A DNA stretch of 64,000 nucleotides, from the NCBI GenBank assembly GCA_963693285.1, contig OY848930.1, positions 3,286,001-3,350,000 on the forward strand, read 5' to 3'. The notes beneath the pieces were generated by a model. That model was not told the DNA's origin. It searched no databases and saw only the letters and a program-made list of their open reading frames with translations. Position numbers and translations under genes: made by a program. This document shows, one piece after another, positions 31,952 through 44,283 of the stretch (its first letter is position 1; every line of letters begins with the position of its first letter). This stretch comes from Xestospongia muta. Lineage: Eukaryota > Porifera > Demospongiae > Haplosclerida > Petrosiidae.

Positions 31952-32337
31952 GAGTAACAGACCAATAGTCGTACGGACCGATTTTCGGACGTTTATATCT
32001 ACTAAATGGTAAATGCTATAAAGCTGATTCTGCAGACACTGGTAGGTGCTTACCTGTACTACTTGTGTACTAAATATTAGCTTGCAAAAATACAGTATAC
32101 AAGTGCTGCAGCTCGAAGATCAACATTGTACGAATACCGCGGTTTTCGTACAGTTGAACCAGTGTTCGGACATCTACCTGGGAAATAGCTGGGAATTGGA
32201 GACAAGCAATGAAACGTGAGATTCTAGTTCATCAATGATTCCTCTTTCAAACCTCCAAGCCCGAGCCCTGCACTTCTTGTATGCCCGCGATTACAAGTGT
32301 GAGAGTGCAAGTGGATCACGTGACCAGTATTCGGACG
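31952..32337 (+). repeat. Left 386-bp TIR of the large transposon
   Basis: Inverted copy of 44,284-44,669. Contains several CGGAC/GTCCG-centred motifs (ATTTTCGGACG, GTGTTCGGACA, GTATTCGGACG) and a near-palindrome TGTACGAATACCGCGGTTTT, plausible transposase binding sites repeated within the arm. Confidence 0.95.
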
Positions 32338-32416
32338 TAAACAATTATGGAAGGTGGTGCATAATGAGTTATAAATAATTTTCCAACTGGTCCTTAATTA
32401 TTAAGACAAAATTATT

Positions 32417-33535
32417 CTATTTCATGGAGATCTTGCAACATGATTTACACTCCCAAACATCAGGAATGTTACCTGGAGTAACATGAACACAGGAACAGTG
32501 AAACCACTGCCCACACACATCACAAGAGATCATCATCTCGTCGTAGTCTTCAGGCATTTTACAGTAACAATATAGGTCAATGATGTGATGATGTCTTGAA
32601 GGTCGAGGTATACATTCCGGCTGGTTGTGCAATTTCTTTGGGAACAGAGACAACTTTCTTCTTTCAAAACAATCAATTAGATGATCACACATTACTTCTT
32701 GGTGAAAACTAGCACATTCAGGATTGTTTCCACAACACACTTCCATTGCCATAGCAATAGAAAAGAGGCCACAGTCCCAGCTCCCTTCCTGCTGTTGTAC
32801 AGACATTGTCTGTATTTTCAGAGAAGATTTTGAGGAATAGGAGTATATTTGTGAAACTTGAAGAAGAGTGGGCTTGTTAAGTGTATAGAATAATGCCAAA
32901 CTGTCCATAATCTGGACAACTCCAGGTCTTTGGGAACATGTACAGATCCAGTGATTAGATCCTACAATAAAGAGTTTACATGAGGAATAATCCTTTATTC
33001 ATTAAATATCAGGGTATTTAATTTTCATTGCACCTACATGTAGGTACATGCACAAATGCTGGGTCAATATTTTCATGGATTATAAATCTCCCATGAAAAC
33101 AACAAAATTTAAAACCCCTCAAAAATTTCTATCCTTACAGTAAGTATGTAACAACTTGACAAGGTGAATTAATAGCAGTCCCTTTGTATTACTACAACCA
33201 ATAAGGATTATTACCAGACATAATTTTTTGCTGTGGAAATTTCTAAACACTTTTTTGTTCTGATAAGGTATTATTAACCTTGCTGCTTAACTTATTAACA
33301 CACATCACTGTACCTGTGTGAAGTATCTGAACAGAGGGTATCCTAGGAACAACTTTAAACTTGAGACGATAACCCAACAATGTATTCTGAAAACCATGTA
33401 TGTGTGGAAATTGTTGACTTAGAAGAGTGTGGGCAGCATTGATCACATTGTCGGAAACTTCAGAACCACTTTCAAGATGATTCTTGTCTGCTATATAAAG
33501 ATTCAGATCTTTTATCCACCAGGAATCTGCTTTAC
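32417..33535 (-). CDS. Ulp1/SENP-type cysteine protease with C-terminal PHD finger
   Basis: Two exons: 33,314-33,535 (74 codons) and 32,417-32,961 (181 codons plus stop), separated by a 352-bp intron, entered and joined in phase 1. The first encodes WWIKDLNLYIADKNHL and HTLLSQQFPHIHGFQ, the N-terminal lobe seen in transposon-borne C48 peptidases. The second starts SNHWICT (catalytic His), then QIMDSLA (Asp), QQQEGSWDCGLF (oxyanion Gln and nucleophile Cys), so all catalytic residues are present. After about 100 residues a PHD finger follows with the full Cys4-His-Cys3 pattern: CYC, CDVC, HCSC, CKSC. No start codon at its head; it reads as the 3' end of the gene that begins with the transposase at 44,186. 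Likely roles: SUMO/ubiquitin-like deconjugation and chromatin (histone tail) reading, both inference from the families. Confidence 0.85.
32962..33313. other. Intron between the two protease exons
   Basis: GT at 33,313 and AG at 32,962 (minus). No repeat or ORF of interest inside. Confidence 0.6.
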
Positions 33536-33573
33536 CTGTAAACAAAAATGACATAATATACATGTACATGTAG

Positions 33574-33949
33574 CAGACATGGGGCAAACACTTGAGTGCT
33601 TGTGCTTGAAAGCCCTTTAAGCAAGTGCTTTCAGGTGCTTTGATACTTTTCTTAAGTATAAGCACTTGTGCTACTTTATATTAAAGTATTATATAATAAG
33701 CACAAAGGTCTGTACATGTACAGAGCATTTTAGTAAGTTTTAGGCCTAAAGGTGCCAGGTTAGTGATAATACGTTTCATAATGTTCATTTTGATGTAACA
33801 AGGTGATTATTAATGAATTTGCTTAATCAAAGTGCTCCTGCTTGTGCTTAAAACAGGTATGTGGTGCTTGAATTTGTGCTTCAATTACTTCTATATTTTG
33901 TGCTTCAATTACTTCTATTAAGCACTTGAAAATGCTTGCCCCATGTCTG
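33574..33949. mobile_element. MITE inside the intron before the protease exons
   Basis: CAGACATGGGGCAAACACTT at 33,574 is inverted at the right end, where CATGTCTG ends at 33,949 (preceded by AAGCACTTGAAAATGCTTGCCC). The interior is rich in AGCACTTGTGCTT-like short repeats. No ORF. Target duplication not clear. It enlarges an intron that elsewhere in the array is 44 bp. Confidence 0.65.
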
Positions 33950-33961
33950 AGTTTGACACAC

Positions 33962-34030
33962 CTTTCATATTTTTTCCAGTTTGGCAAGTCTCTAAAACTT
34001 CAACATCAACAGGCTCAGGGTCGAATAACT
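33962..34030 (-). CDS. Linker exon between mini-exon array and protease
   Basis: 69-bp exon, phase 1 on both sides, bounded by TTTTAG and GTGTGT, the same donor as in the array. Encodes ELFDPEPVDVEVLETC... ending ...NMK. Its layout (hydrophobic/acidic start, basic end, 23 codons) matches the array units, although the sequence is much diverged; probably the oldest unit or the progenitor. Confidence 0.65.
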
Positions 34031-34081
34031 CTAAAATTACATGTATGGTAATAAAGGTAAAGTAATCTCAATTTGACACAC

Positions 34082-37000
34082 CTTTTTTTGGTTTTCTTGG
34101 AAGTGCCATTTCTAAATCATCAGCCTCAGACTTGGAAAATTCTCCTACAACTAAACAATAAAGGTACAATAATTTTAATTTGACACACCTTTCTTCTTAT
34201 TCCTGGTTTGTCTTGGAAGTGCCATTTCTAAATCATTAGCCTCAGACTCAGACAACTCTACTACAACTAAACAATAAAGGTACAGTAATTTAAATTTGAC
34301 ACACCTTTCTTCTTATTCCTGGTTTGTCTTGGAAATGCCATTTCTAAATCATCAGCCTCAGACTCAGACAACTCTACTACAACTAAACAATAAAGGTACA
34401 GTAATTTTAATTTGACACACCTTTCTTCTTATTCCTGGTTTGTCTTGTAAGTGCCATCTCTAAATCATCAGCCTCAGACTTGGAGAACCCTACTACAACT
34501 AAACAATAAAGGTACAGTAATTTTAATTTGACACACCTTTCTTCTTATTCCTGGTTTGTCTTGGAAGTGCCATTTCTAAATCATCAGCCTCAGACTCAGA
34601 CAACTCTACTACAACTAAACAATATAGGTACAGTAATTTTAATTTGACACACCTTTCTTCTTATTCCTGGTTTGTCTTGGAAGTGCCATTTCTAAATCAT
34701 TAGCCTCAGACTCAGACAACTCTACTACAACTAAACAATATAGGTACAGTAATTTTAATTTGACACACCTTTCTTCTTATTCCTGGTTTGTCTTGGAAGT
34801 GCCATTTCTAAATCATTAGCCTCAGACTCAGACAACTCTACTACAACTAAACAATATAGGTACAGTAATTTTAATTTGACACACCTTTCTTCTTATTCCT
34901 GGTTTGTCTTAGAAGTGCTATCTCTAAATCATCAGCCTCAGACTTGGAGAACCCTACTACAACTAAACAATAAAGGTACAGTAATTTTAATTTGACACAC
35001 CTTTCTTCTTATTCCTGGTTTGTCTTGGAAGTGCCATTTCTAAATCATTAGCCTCAGACTCAGACAACTCTACTACAACTAAACAATATAGGTACAGTAA
35101 TTTTAATTTGACACACCTTTCTTCTTATTCCTGGTTTGTCTTAGAAGTGCTATCTCTAAATCATCAGCCTCAGACTTGGAGAACCCTACTACAACTAAAC
35201 AATAAAGGTACAGTAATTTTAATTTGACACACCTTTCTTCTTATTCCTGGTTTGTCTTGGAAGTGCCATTTCTAAATCATTAGCCTCAGACTCAGACAAC
35301 TCTACTACAACTAAACAATATAGGTACAGTAATTTTAATTTGACACACCTTTCTTCTTATTCCTGGTTTGTCTTAGAAGTGCCATCTCTAAATCATCAGC
35401 CTCAGACTTGGAGAACCCTACTACAACTAAACAATAAATGTACAGTAATTTTAATTTGACACACCTTTCTTCTTATTCCTGGTTTGTCTTGGAAGTGCCA
35501 TTTCTAAATCATTAGCCTCAGACTCAGACAACTCTACTACAACTAAACAATAAAGGTACAGTAATTTTAATTTGACACAGCTTTCTTCTTATTCCTGGTT
35601 TGTCTTGGAAGTGCCATCTCTAAATCATCAGCCTCAGACTCGGACAACTCTACTACAACTAAACAATAAAGGTACAGTAATTTTAATTTGACACACCTTT
35701 CTTCTTATTCCTGGTTTGTCTTGGAAATGCCATTTCTAAGTCATTAGCCTCAGACTCGGACAACTCTACTACAACTAAACAATAAAGGTACAGTAATTTT
35801 AATTTGACACACCTTTCTTCTTATTCCTGGTTTGTCTTGGAATTGCCATTTCTAAATCATTAGCCTCAGACTCGGACAACTCTACTACAACTAAACAATA
35901 AAGGTACAGTAATTTTAATTTGACACACCTTTCTTCTTATTCCTGGTTTGTCTTGGAAGTGCCATTTCTAAATCATTAGCCTCAGACTCGGACAACTCTA
36001 CTACAACTAAACAATATAGGTACAGTAATTTTAATTTGACACACCTTTCTTCTTATTCCTGGTTTGTCTTGGAAATGCCATTTCTAAATCATTAGCCTCA
36101 GACTCAGACAACTCTACTACAACTAAACAATAAAGGTACAGTAATTTTAATTTTACACACCTTTCTTCTTATTCCTGGTTTGTCTTGGAAGTGCCATTTC
36201 TAAATCATTAGCCTCAGACTCAGACAACTCTACTACAACTAAACAATAAAGGTACAATAATTTTAATTTGACACACCTTTCTTCTTATTCCTGGTTTGTC
36301 TTGGAAATGCCATTTCTAAATCATTAGCCTCAGACTCAGACAACTCTACTACAACTAAACAATAAAGGTACAGTAATTTTAATTTGACACACCTTTCTTC
36401 TTATTCCTGGTTTGTCTTGGAAGTGCCATTTCTAAATCATTAGCCTCAGACTCAGACAACTCTACTACAACTAAACAATATAGGTACAGTAATTTTTATT
36501 TGACACACCTTTCTTCTTATTCCTGGTTTGTCTTAGAAGTGCCATTTCTAAATCATCAGCCTCAAACTTGGAGAACCCTACTACAACTAAACAATAAAGG
36601 TACAGTAATTTTAATTTGACACACCTTTCTTCTTATTCCTGGTTTGTCTTGGAAATGCCATTTCTAAATCATTAGCCTCAGACTCGGACAACTCTACTAC
36701 AACCAAACAATAAAGGTACAGTAATTTTAATTTGACACACCTTTCTTCTTATTCCTGGTTTGTCTTGGAAGTGCCATCTCTAAATCATCAGCCTCAGACT
36801 CGGACAACTCTACTACAACTAAACAATAAAGGTACAGTAATTTTAATTTGACACACCTTTTTTCTTATTCCTGGTTTGTCTTGGAAATGCCATTTCTAAG
36901 TCATTAGCCTCAGACTCAGACAACTCTACTACAACTAAACAATATAGGTACAGTAATTTTTATTTGACACACCTTTCTTCTTATTCCTGGTTTGTCTTAG

Positions 37001-40000
37001 AAGTGCCATTTCTAAATCATCAGCCTCAAACTTGGAGAACCCTACTACAACTAAACAATAAAGGTACAATGATTTTAATTTGAGACACCTTTCTTCTTAT
37101 TCCTGGTTTGTCTTGGAAGTGCCATTTCTAAATCATTAGCCTCAGACTCAGACAACTCTACTACAACTAAACAATAAAGGTACAGTAATTTTAATTTGAC
37201 ATACCTTTTTTCTTATTCCTGGTTTGTCTTGGAAATGCCTTTTCTAAGTCATTAGCCTCAGACTCGGACAACTCTACTACAACTAAACAATATAGGTACA
37301 GTAATTTTAATTTGACACACCTTTCTTCTTATTCCTGGTTTGTCTTGGAAATGCCATTTCTAAATCATTAGCCTCAGACTCAGACAACTCTACTACAACT
37401 AAACAATAAAGGTACAGTAATTTTAATTTTACACACCTTTCTTCTTATTCCTGGTTTGTCTTGGAAGTGCCATTTCTAAGTCATTAGCCTCAGACTCGGA
37501 CAACTCTACTACAACTAAACAATAAATGTACAGTAATTTTAATTTAAACACACCTTTCTTCTTATTCCTGGTTTGTCTTGGAAGTGCCATTTCTAAATCA
37601 TCAGCCTCAGACTCAGACAACTCTACTACAACTAAACAATAAAGGTACAGTAATTTTAATTTGACACACCTTTCTTCTTATTCCTGGTTTGTCTTGGAAA
37701 TGCCATTTCTAAGTCATTAGCCTCAGACTCGGACAACTCTACTACAACTAAACAATAAAGGTACAGTAATTTTAATTTGACACACCTTTCTTCTTATTCC
37801 TGGTTTGTCTTGGAATTGCCATTTCTAAATCATTAGCCTCAGACTCGGACAACTCTACTACAACTAAACAATAAAGGTACAGTAATTTTAATTTGACACA
37901 CCTTTCTTCTTATTCCTGGTTTGTCTTGGAAGTGCCATTTCTAAATCATTAGCCTCAGACTCGGACAACTCTACTACAACTAAACAATATAGGTACAGTA
38001 ATTTTAATTTGACACACCTTTCTTCTTATTCCTGGTTTGTCTTGGAAATGCCATTTCTAAATCATTAGCCTCAGACTCAGACAACTCTACTACAACTAAA
38101 CAATAAAGGTACAGTAATTTTAATTTTACACACCTTTCTTCTTATTCCTGGTTTGTCTTGGAAGTGCCATTTCTAAATCATTAGCCTCAGACTCAGACAA
38201 CTCTACTACAACTAAACAATAAAGGTACAATAATTTTAATTTGACACACCTTTCTTCTTATTCCTGGTTTGTCTTGGAAATGCCATTTCTAAATCATTAG
38301 CCTCAGACTCAGACAACTCTACTACAACTAAACAATAAAGGTACAGTAATTTTTATTTGACACACCTTTCTTCTTATTCCTGGTTTGTCTTAGAAGTGCC
38401 ATTTCTAAATCATCAGCCTCAAACTTGGAGAACCCTACTACAACTAAACAATAAAGGTACAATGATTTTAATTTGAGACACCTTTCTTCTTATTCCTGGT
38501 TTGTCTTGGAAGTGCCATTTTTAAATCATTAGCCTCAGACTCAGACAACTCTACTACAACTAAACAATAAAGGTACAGTAATTTTAATTTGACATACCTT
38601 TTTTCTTATTCCTGGTTTGTCTTGGAAATGCCTTTTCTAAGTCATTAGCCTCAGACTCGGACAACTCTACTACAACTAAACAATAAATGTACAGTAATTT
38701 TAATTTAAACACACCTTTCTTCTTATTCCTAGTTTGTCTTGGAAGTACCATTTCTAAATTATCAGCCTCAGACTTGGAGAACCCTACTACAACTAAACAA
38801 TAAAGGTACAGTAATTTTAATTTGACACACCTTTCTTCTTATTCCTGGTTTGTCTTGGAAATGCCATTTCTAAATCATTAGCCTCAGACTCGGACAACTC
38901 TACTACAACCAAACAATAAAGGTACAGTAATTTTAATTTGACACACCTTTCTTCTTATTCCTGGTTTGTCTTGGAAGTGCCATCTCTAAATCATCAGCCT
39001 CAGACTCGGACAACTCTACTACAACTAAACAATAAAGGTACAGTAATTTTAATTTGACACACCTTTTTTCTTATTCCTGGTTTGTCTTGGAAATGCCATT
39101 TCTAAGTCATTAGCCTCACACTCGGACAACTCTACTACAACTAAACAATAAATGTACAGTAATTTTAATTTAAACACACCTTTCTTCTTATTCCTGGTTT
39201 GTCTTGGAAGTACCATTTCTAAATCATCAGCCTCAGACTCGGACAACTCTACTACAACTAAACAATAAAGGTACAATAATTTAAATTTAAACACACCTTT
39301 CTTCTTATTCCTGGTTTGTCTTGGAAGCACCATTTCTAAATTATCAGCCTCAGACTTGGAGAATTCTCCTATAACTAAACAATAAAGGTACAATAATTTT
39401 AACTTGACACACCTTTCTTCTTATTCCTGGTTTGTCTTGGAAATGCCATCTCTAAATCATCAGCCTCAGACTCGGACAACTCTACTACAACTAAACAATA
39501 AAGGTACAGTAATTTTAATTTGACACACCTTTCTTCTTATTCCTGGTTTGTCTTGGAAATGCCATTTCTAAATCATTAGCCTCAGACTCGGACAACTCTA
39601 CTACAACTAAACAATAAAGGTACAGTAATTTTAATTTGACACACCTTTCTTCTTATTCCTGGTTTGTCTTGGAAGTGCCATTTCTAAATCATTAGCCTCA
39701 GACTCGGACAACTCTACTACAACTAAACAATAAAGGTACAGTAATTTTAATTTGACACACCTTTCTTCTTATTCCTGGTTTGTCTTGGAAATGCCATTTC
39801 TAAATCATTAGCCTCAGACTCGGACAACTCTACTACAACTAAACAATAAAGGTACAGTAATTTTAATTTAAACACACCTTTCTTCTTATTCCTGGTTTGT
39901 CTTGGAAGTACCATTTCTAAATTATTAGCCTCAGACTTGGAGAATTCTCCTACAACTAAACAATAAAGGTACAGTAATTTTAATTTGACACACCTTTCTT

Positions 40001-42433
40001 CCTATTCCTGGTTTGTCTTGGAAGTGCCATTTCTAAATCATTAGCCTCAGACTCGGACAACTCTACTACAACTAAACAATAAAGGTACAGTAATTTTAAT
40101 TTGACACACTTTTCTTTTTATTCCTGGTTTGTCTTGGAAGAGCCATTTCTAAATCCTTAGCCTCAGACTCAGACAACTCTACTACAACTAAACAATAAAG
40201 GTACAGTAATTTTAATTTGACACACCTTTCTACTTATTCCTGGTTTGTCTTGGAAGTGCCATTTCTAAATCATTAGCCTCAGACTCGGACAACTCTACTA
40301 CAACTAAACAATAAATGTACAGTAATTTTAATTTAAACACACCTTTCTTCTTATTCCTGGTTTGTCTTGGAAGCACCATTTCTAAATTATCAGCCTCAGA
40401 CTTGGAGAATTCTCCTATAACTAAACAATAAATGTACAGTAATTTTAATTTAAACACACCTTTCTTCTTATTCCTGGTTTGTCTTGGAAGTACCATTTCT
40501 AAATTATCAGCCTCAGACTTGGAGAACCCTACTACAACTAAACAATAAAGGTACAGTAATTTTAATTTGACACACCTTTCTTCTTATTCCTGGTTTGTCT
40601 TGGAAATGCCATTTCTAAATCATTAGCCTCAGACTCGGACAACTCTACTACAACCAAACAATAAAGGTACAGTAATTTTAATTTGACACACCTTTCTTCT
40701 TATTCCTGGTTTGTCTTGGAAGTGCCATCTCTAAATCATCAGCCTCAGACTCGGACAACTCTACTACAACTAAACAATAAAGGTACAGTAATTTTAATTT
40801 GACACACCTTTTTTCTTATTCCTGGTTTGTCTTGGAAATGCCATTTCTAAGTCATTAGCCTCAGACTCAGACAACTCTACTACAACTAAACAATATAGGT
40901 ACAGTAATTTTTATTTGACACACCTTTTTTCTTATTCCTGGTTTGTCTTAGAAGTGCCATATCTAAATTATCAGCCTCAAACTTGGAGAACCCTACTACA
41001 ACTAAACAATAAAGGTACAATAATTTTAATTTAAACACACCTTTCTTCTTATTCCTGGTTTGTCTTGGAAGCACCATTTCTAAATTATCAGCCTCAGACT
41101 TGGAGAATTCTCCTATAACTAAACAATAAAGGTACAATAATTTTAACTGGACACACCTTTCTTCTTATTCCTGGTTTGTCTTGGAAATGCCATCTCTAAA
41201 TCATCAGCCTCAGACTCGGAGACCCCTACTACAACTAAACAATAAAGGTAAAGTAATTTTAATTTGACACACTTTTCTTCTTATTCCTGGTTTGTCTTGG
41301 AAGTGCCATTTCTAAATCATTAGCCTCAGACTCGGACAACTCTACTACAACTAAACAATAAAGGTACAGTAATTTTAATTTGACACACCTTTCTTCTTAT
41401 TCCTGGTTTGTCTTGGAAGTGCCATTTCTAAATCATTAGCCTCAGACTCGGACAACTCTACTACAACTAAACAATAAAGGTACAGTAATTTTAATTTGAC
41501 ACACCTTTCTTCTTATTCCTGGTTTGTCTTGGAAATGCCATTTCTAAATCATTAGCCTCAGACTCGGACAACTCTACTACAACTAAACAATAAAGGTACA
41601 GTAATTTTAATTTAAACACACCTTTCTTCTTATTCCTGGTTTGTCTTGGAAGTACCATTTCTAAATTATTAGCCTCAGACTTGGAGAATTCTCCTACAAC
41701 TAAACAATAAAGGTACAGTAATTTTAATTTGACACACCTTTCTTCTTATTCCTGGTTTGTCTTGGAAGTGCCATTTCTAAATCATTAGCCTCAGACTCGG
41801 ACAACTCTACTACAACTAAACAATAAAGGTACAGTAATTTTAATTTGACACACTTTTCTTCTTATTCCTGGTTTGTCTTGGAAGAGCCATTTCTAAATCC
41901 TTAGCCTCAGACTCGGACAACTCTACTACAACTAAACAATAAAGGTACAGTAATTTTAATTTGACACACCTTTCTACTTATTCCTGGTTTGTCTTGGAAG
42001 TGCCATTTCTAAATCATTAGCCTCAGACTCGGACAACTCTACTACAACTAAACAATAAATGTACAGTAATTTTAATTTAAACACACCTTTCTTCTTATTC
42101 CTGGTTTGTCTTGGAAGCACCATTTCTAAATTATCAGCCTCAGACTTGGAGAATTCTCCTATAACTAAACAATAAAGGTACAGTAATTTTAATTTGACAC
42201 ACTTTTCTTCTTATTCCTGGTTTGTCTTAGAAATGCCATTTCTAAATCATTAGCCTCAGACTCGGAGACCCTACTACAACTAAACAATAAAGGTAAAGTA
42301 ATTTTAATTTGACACACTTTTCTTCTTATTCCTGGTTTGTCTTGGAAGTACCATTTCTAAATCATCAGCCTCAGACTCGGAGACCCCTACTACAACTAAA
42401 CAATAAACGCACATTAATTTTAATTTTACACAT
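34082..42433 (-). repeat. Array of about 72 tandem 116-bp units, each a 72-bp mini-exon plus 44-bp intron
   Basis: 8,352 bp, equal to 72 periods of 116. On minus each unit has acceptor TTGTTTAGTTGTAG, a 72-bp exon, and donor AAAG/GTGTGTC; the intron is 44 bp. Exons enter and leave in phase 1 and encode 24 residues of the type V-E-L-SESEANDLEMALP-RQTRNKKK, acidic first half, basic second half. A minority type (GEFSKSEADNLEMVLP) is 23 codons. Units differ at a limited set of sites (A/V, L/F, N/D, S/F, E/K, G/E). Splicing of all would add about 1,700 aa. The unit's 3' end (GGAATAAGAAGAAAG) matches the 3' end of the transposase exon, so units probably arose by duplicating that exon end with its intron. 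One unit (42,203-42,273) is 71 bp and out of frame. Confidence 0.92.
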
Positions 42434-44186
42434 CTTTCTTCTTATTCCTTCCACTTCTCTTTGTTTGGGACTGTTCTCTTTTGGCTTTTGCCTTATCTTC
42501 TCTAACTCTTTTCCGCTCATCCTTTTGTAGAGCTTCCATTTCTTTCTGTCTCTGTCGTTGCCACAGAAATTGGATATGATGACGGCTGGTAAGAACTTTT
42601 CCTGCAGATTTTGTAGTGGCTTTACTTGGTGGTAAAAATGCAGGAACTAAAAAATTGCCAATAGTTGATGCAGATCGAGTTGGTAACGAACCTTCTCGAA
42701 AAGATCTCTCGTGCAAGTCTGGATCAGACAACGACCTTTCCAAGACCATAGATCTATCTGAACTAAGAAACGTTCCATTGCTGAGGAGCTCATGATCCTC
42801 CATTGACCGACGTGGAGTACTAGTAACAGCTTGACAATGGGACTTTGAATGTCCAAGAGCAGGGCTATATAATGGAATGTAAGCTAGGCCTGTTTTTTGA
42901 GCAAAAGCTTCGGGTTTGAATAGAGCAAAGTCTTCATTATCATTTGGCTGCAACACATGTGCTTTAGTAACTGACCGATCAAGTGGGTACACTCCAGTGA
43001 CTCTAAAACTTGATACGATGTTTTCTATTGAAAAAGCTTTCGACCAAGCCTGAGAGAAAAGTTGACAAAAATCATACTGAGATACTGTCTTTCCAGGGTT
43101 TTTAGCAACGAATTGGTGGCAAATCTGTCTCCATGATACTTTTAATGGTGCAAAGCATCCTCTGTCCAGTGGCTGCATCACATGTGTTTTATGAGGTGGG
43201 AGGGTGAAAATAATAACTTGATTTTGAGCTGCCATATTGATAGTATCAGGACAATAATGAGTAGAGTGCCCATCCAGTAGTAGAAGCAGTGGGCGAACTT
43301 GTGGGGCATATAGTAGGAAATGCTTTGTGAACCAATGGAAAAAGAGATCCCTTGACATCCATCCACTGTCAGACAGGCCGTAGAGTGTCCCAGGGATTTC
43401 TCCTCTAGTTAACTCCTAACTTAAAGATTTTCTGTTAAAAATGATGAAGGGAGGTATAACGTAACCAGCTGCACACGAGCAAGCCAAAACAGTTATTTGT
43501 GCTTTAGTATTTCCAGTTATGTGGCTAGGATTTCTAGAACCAATCTTGTCCACTATCTTTAAACATTTTGGGCTAAGTGGAAGCCCAGTTTCGTCGCAGT
43601 TGAAAATGCGAGAAGGATCATCAAGTATGCCATTGGTTTCTAAAGTTTCTTCAAGCATATCAAAGTAATGATCGAGTACTTCTGGATTGGTTGCAATTGC
43701 CCTTCCATAAGATAACGGTACAGCCATCTTCAGAGTTAATTTGGGATGTCTTCCCAGAAATCTCTCCCACCATCCATTTGATAGTGTTGTTTCAATTCCC
43801 TTTCCCTCAACAATTCTTTGAACTAAAGCCAGTACTTGTTTCTTGGTATGCGGGTACCCAATCTTAGCAGTTTGGATTAAAAAACTCGCTAATTCCTCTT
43901 CTTCTTCAAAACTTAAATAAGGGGTTGGACCTGATCTTGCCTTACAATCAACTTTGCCACTCACTCTATCATGGAGTGAAGATTTTGGGACTGAGAAGAT
44001 TTCACAAGCTTGTCTGATTGGCATTCCCAACTCGACTTCCTTAACTGCTTTTTCCATACTCTCGCTGTTCCATCTCCTGTATGTAGTACCACGCCGTGGC
44101 AAAGAGCAGGATGAGGTTTCCTTACTCGAAGTAGATCTATGCGGCGCTTTTACGACTCTTCTTGAAATGGGTGGGTGAGAATACAT
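42434..44186 (-). CDS. Pogo/Tigger-like DDE transposase (one nonsense codon)
   Basis: 1,753 bp from ATG at 44,186, one exon, 584 codons plus one base (phase 1). A psq-type helix-turn-helix (MEKAVKEVELGMPIRQACEI, then VPKSSLHDRVSG) is followed by a CENP-B-type second HTH (HTKKQVLALVQRIVEG...NGWWERFLGRHP). Catalytic Asp residues lie in IFNCDETGL, LLLLDGHSTHY and HVMQPLDRGCFAPLK. The C-terminus is a basic coiled region (RQRQKEMEALQKDERKR...). TAG at 43,416-43,418, after NRKSLS, is in frame with open sequence on both sides, so this copy is interrupted. At the exon end AAAG is followed by ATGTGT rather than the array's GTGTGT: the donor has lost its G, and translation would stop two codons later. 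The product acts on the element's TIRs; in this copy it is probably inactive. Confidence 0.85.
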
Positions 44187-44283
44187 CTAGATCTGTAAAT
44201 AAAGAAAAACAAGTCAACCAGACTGAACCAGTCAACCAGGCTACAGGCTACCTTAAATTGTATGAGTTTCTATCTTCCACGTG

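Noticed and set aside
34082..42433. CRISPR-like or satellite interpretation of the regular 116-bp array
   Set aside because: Units have no unique spacers, carry splice sites and an open phase-1 exon, and lie in a eukaryotic transposon; short minus ORFs across it are readthrough of exon plus intron.
42309..42530. Plus-strand 73-codon ORF
   Set aside because: Antisense to the transposase 3' end and first array unit.
43954..44178. Plus-strand ORF of 74 codons
   Set aside because: Antisense shadow of the transposase N-terminus.
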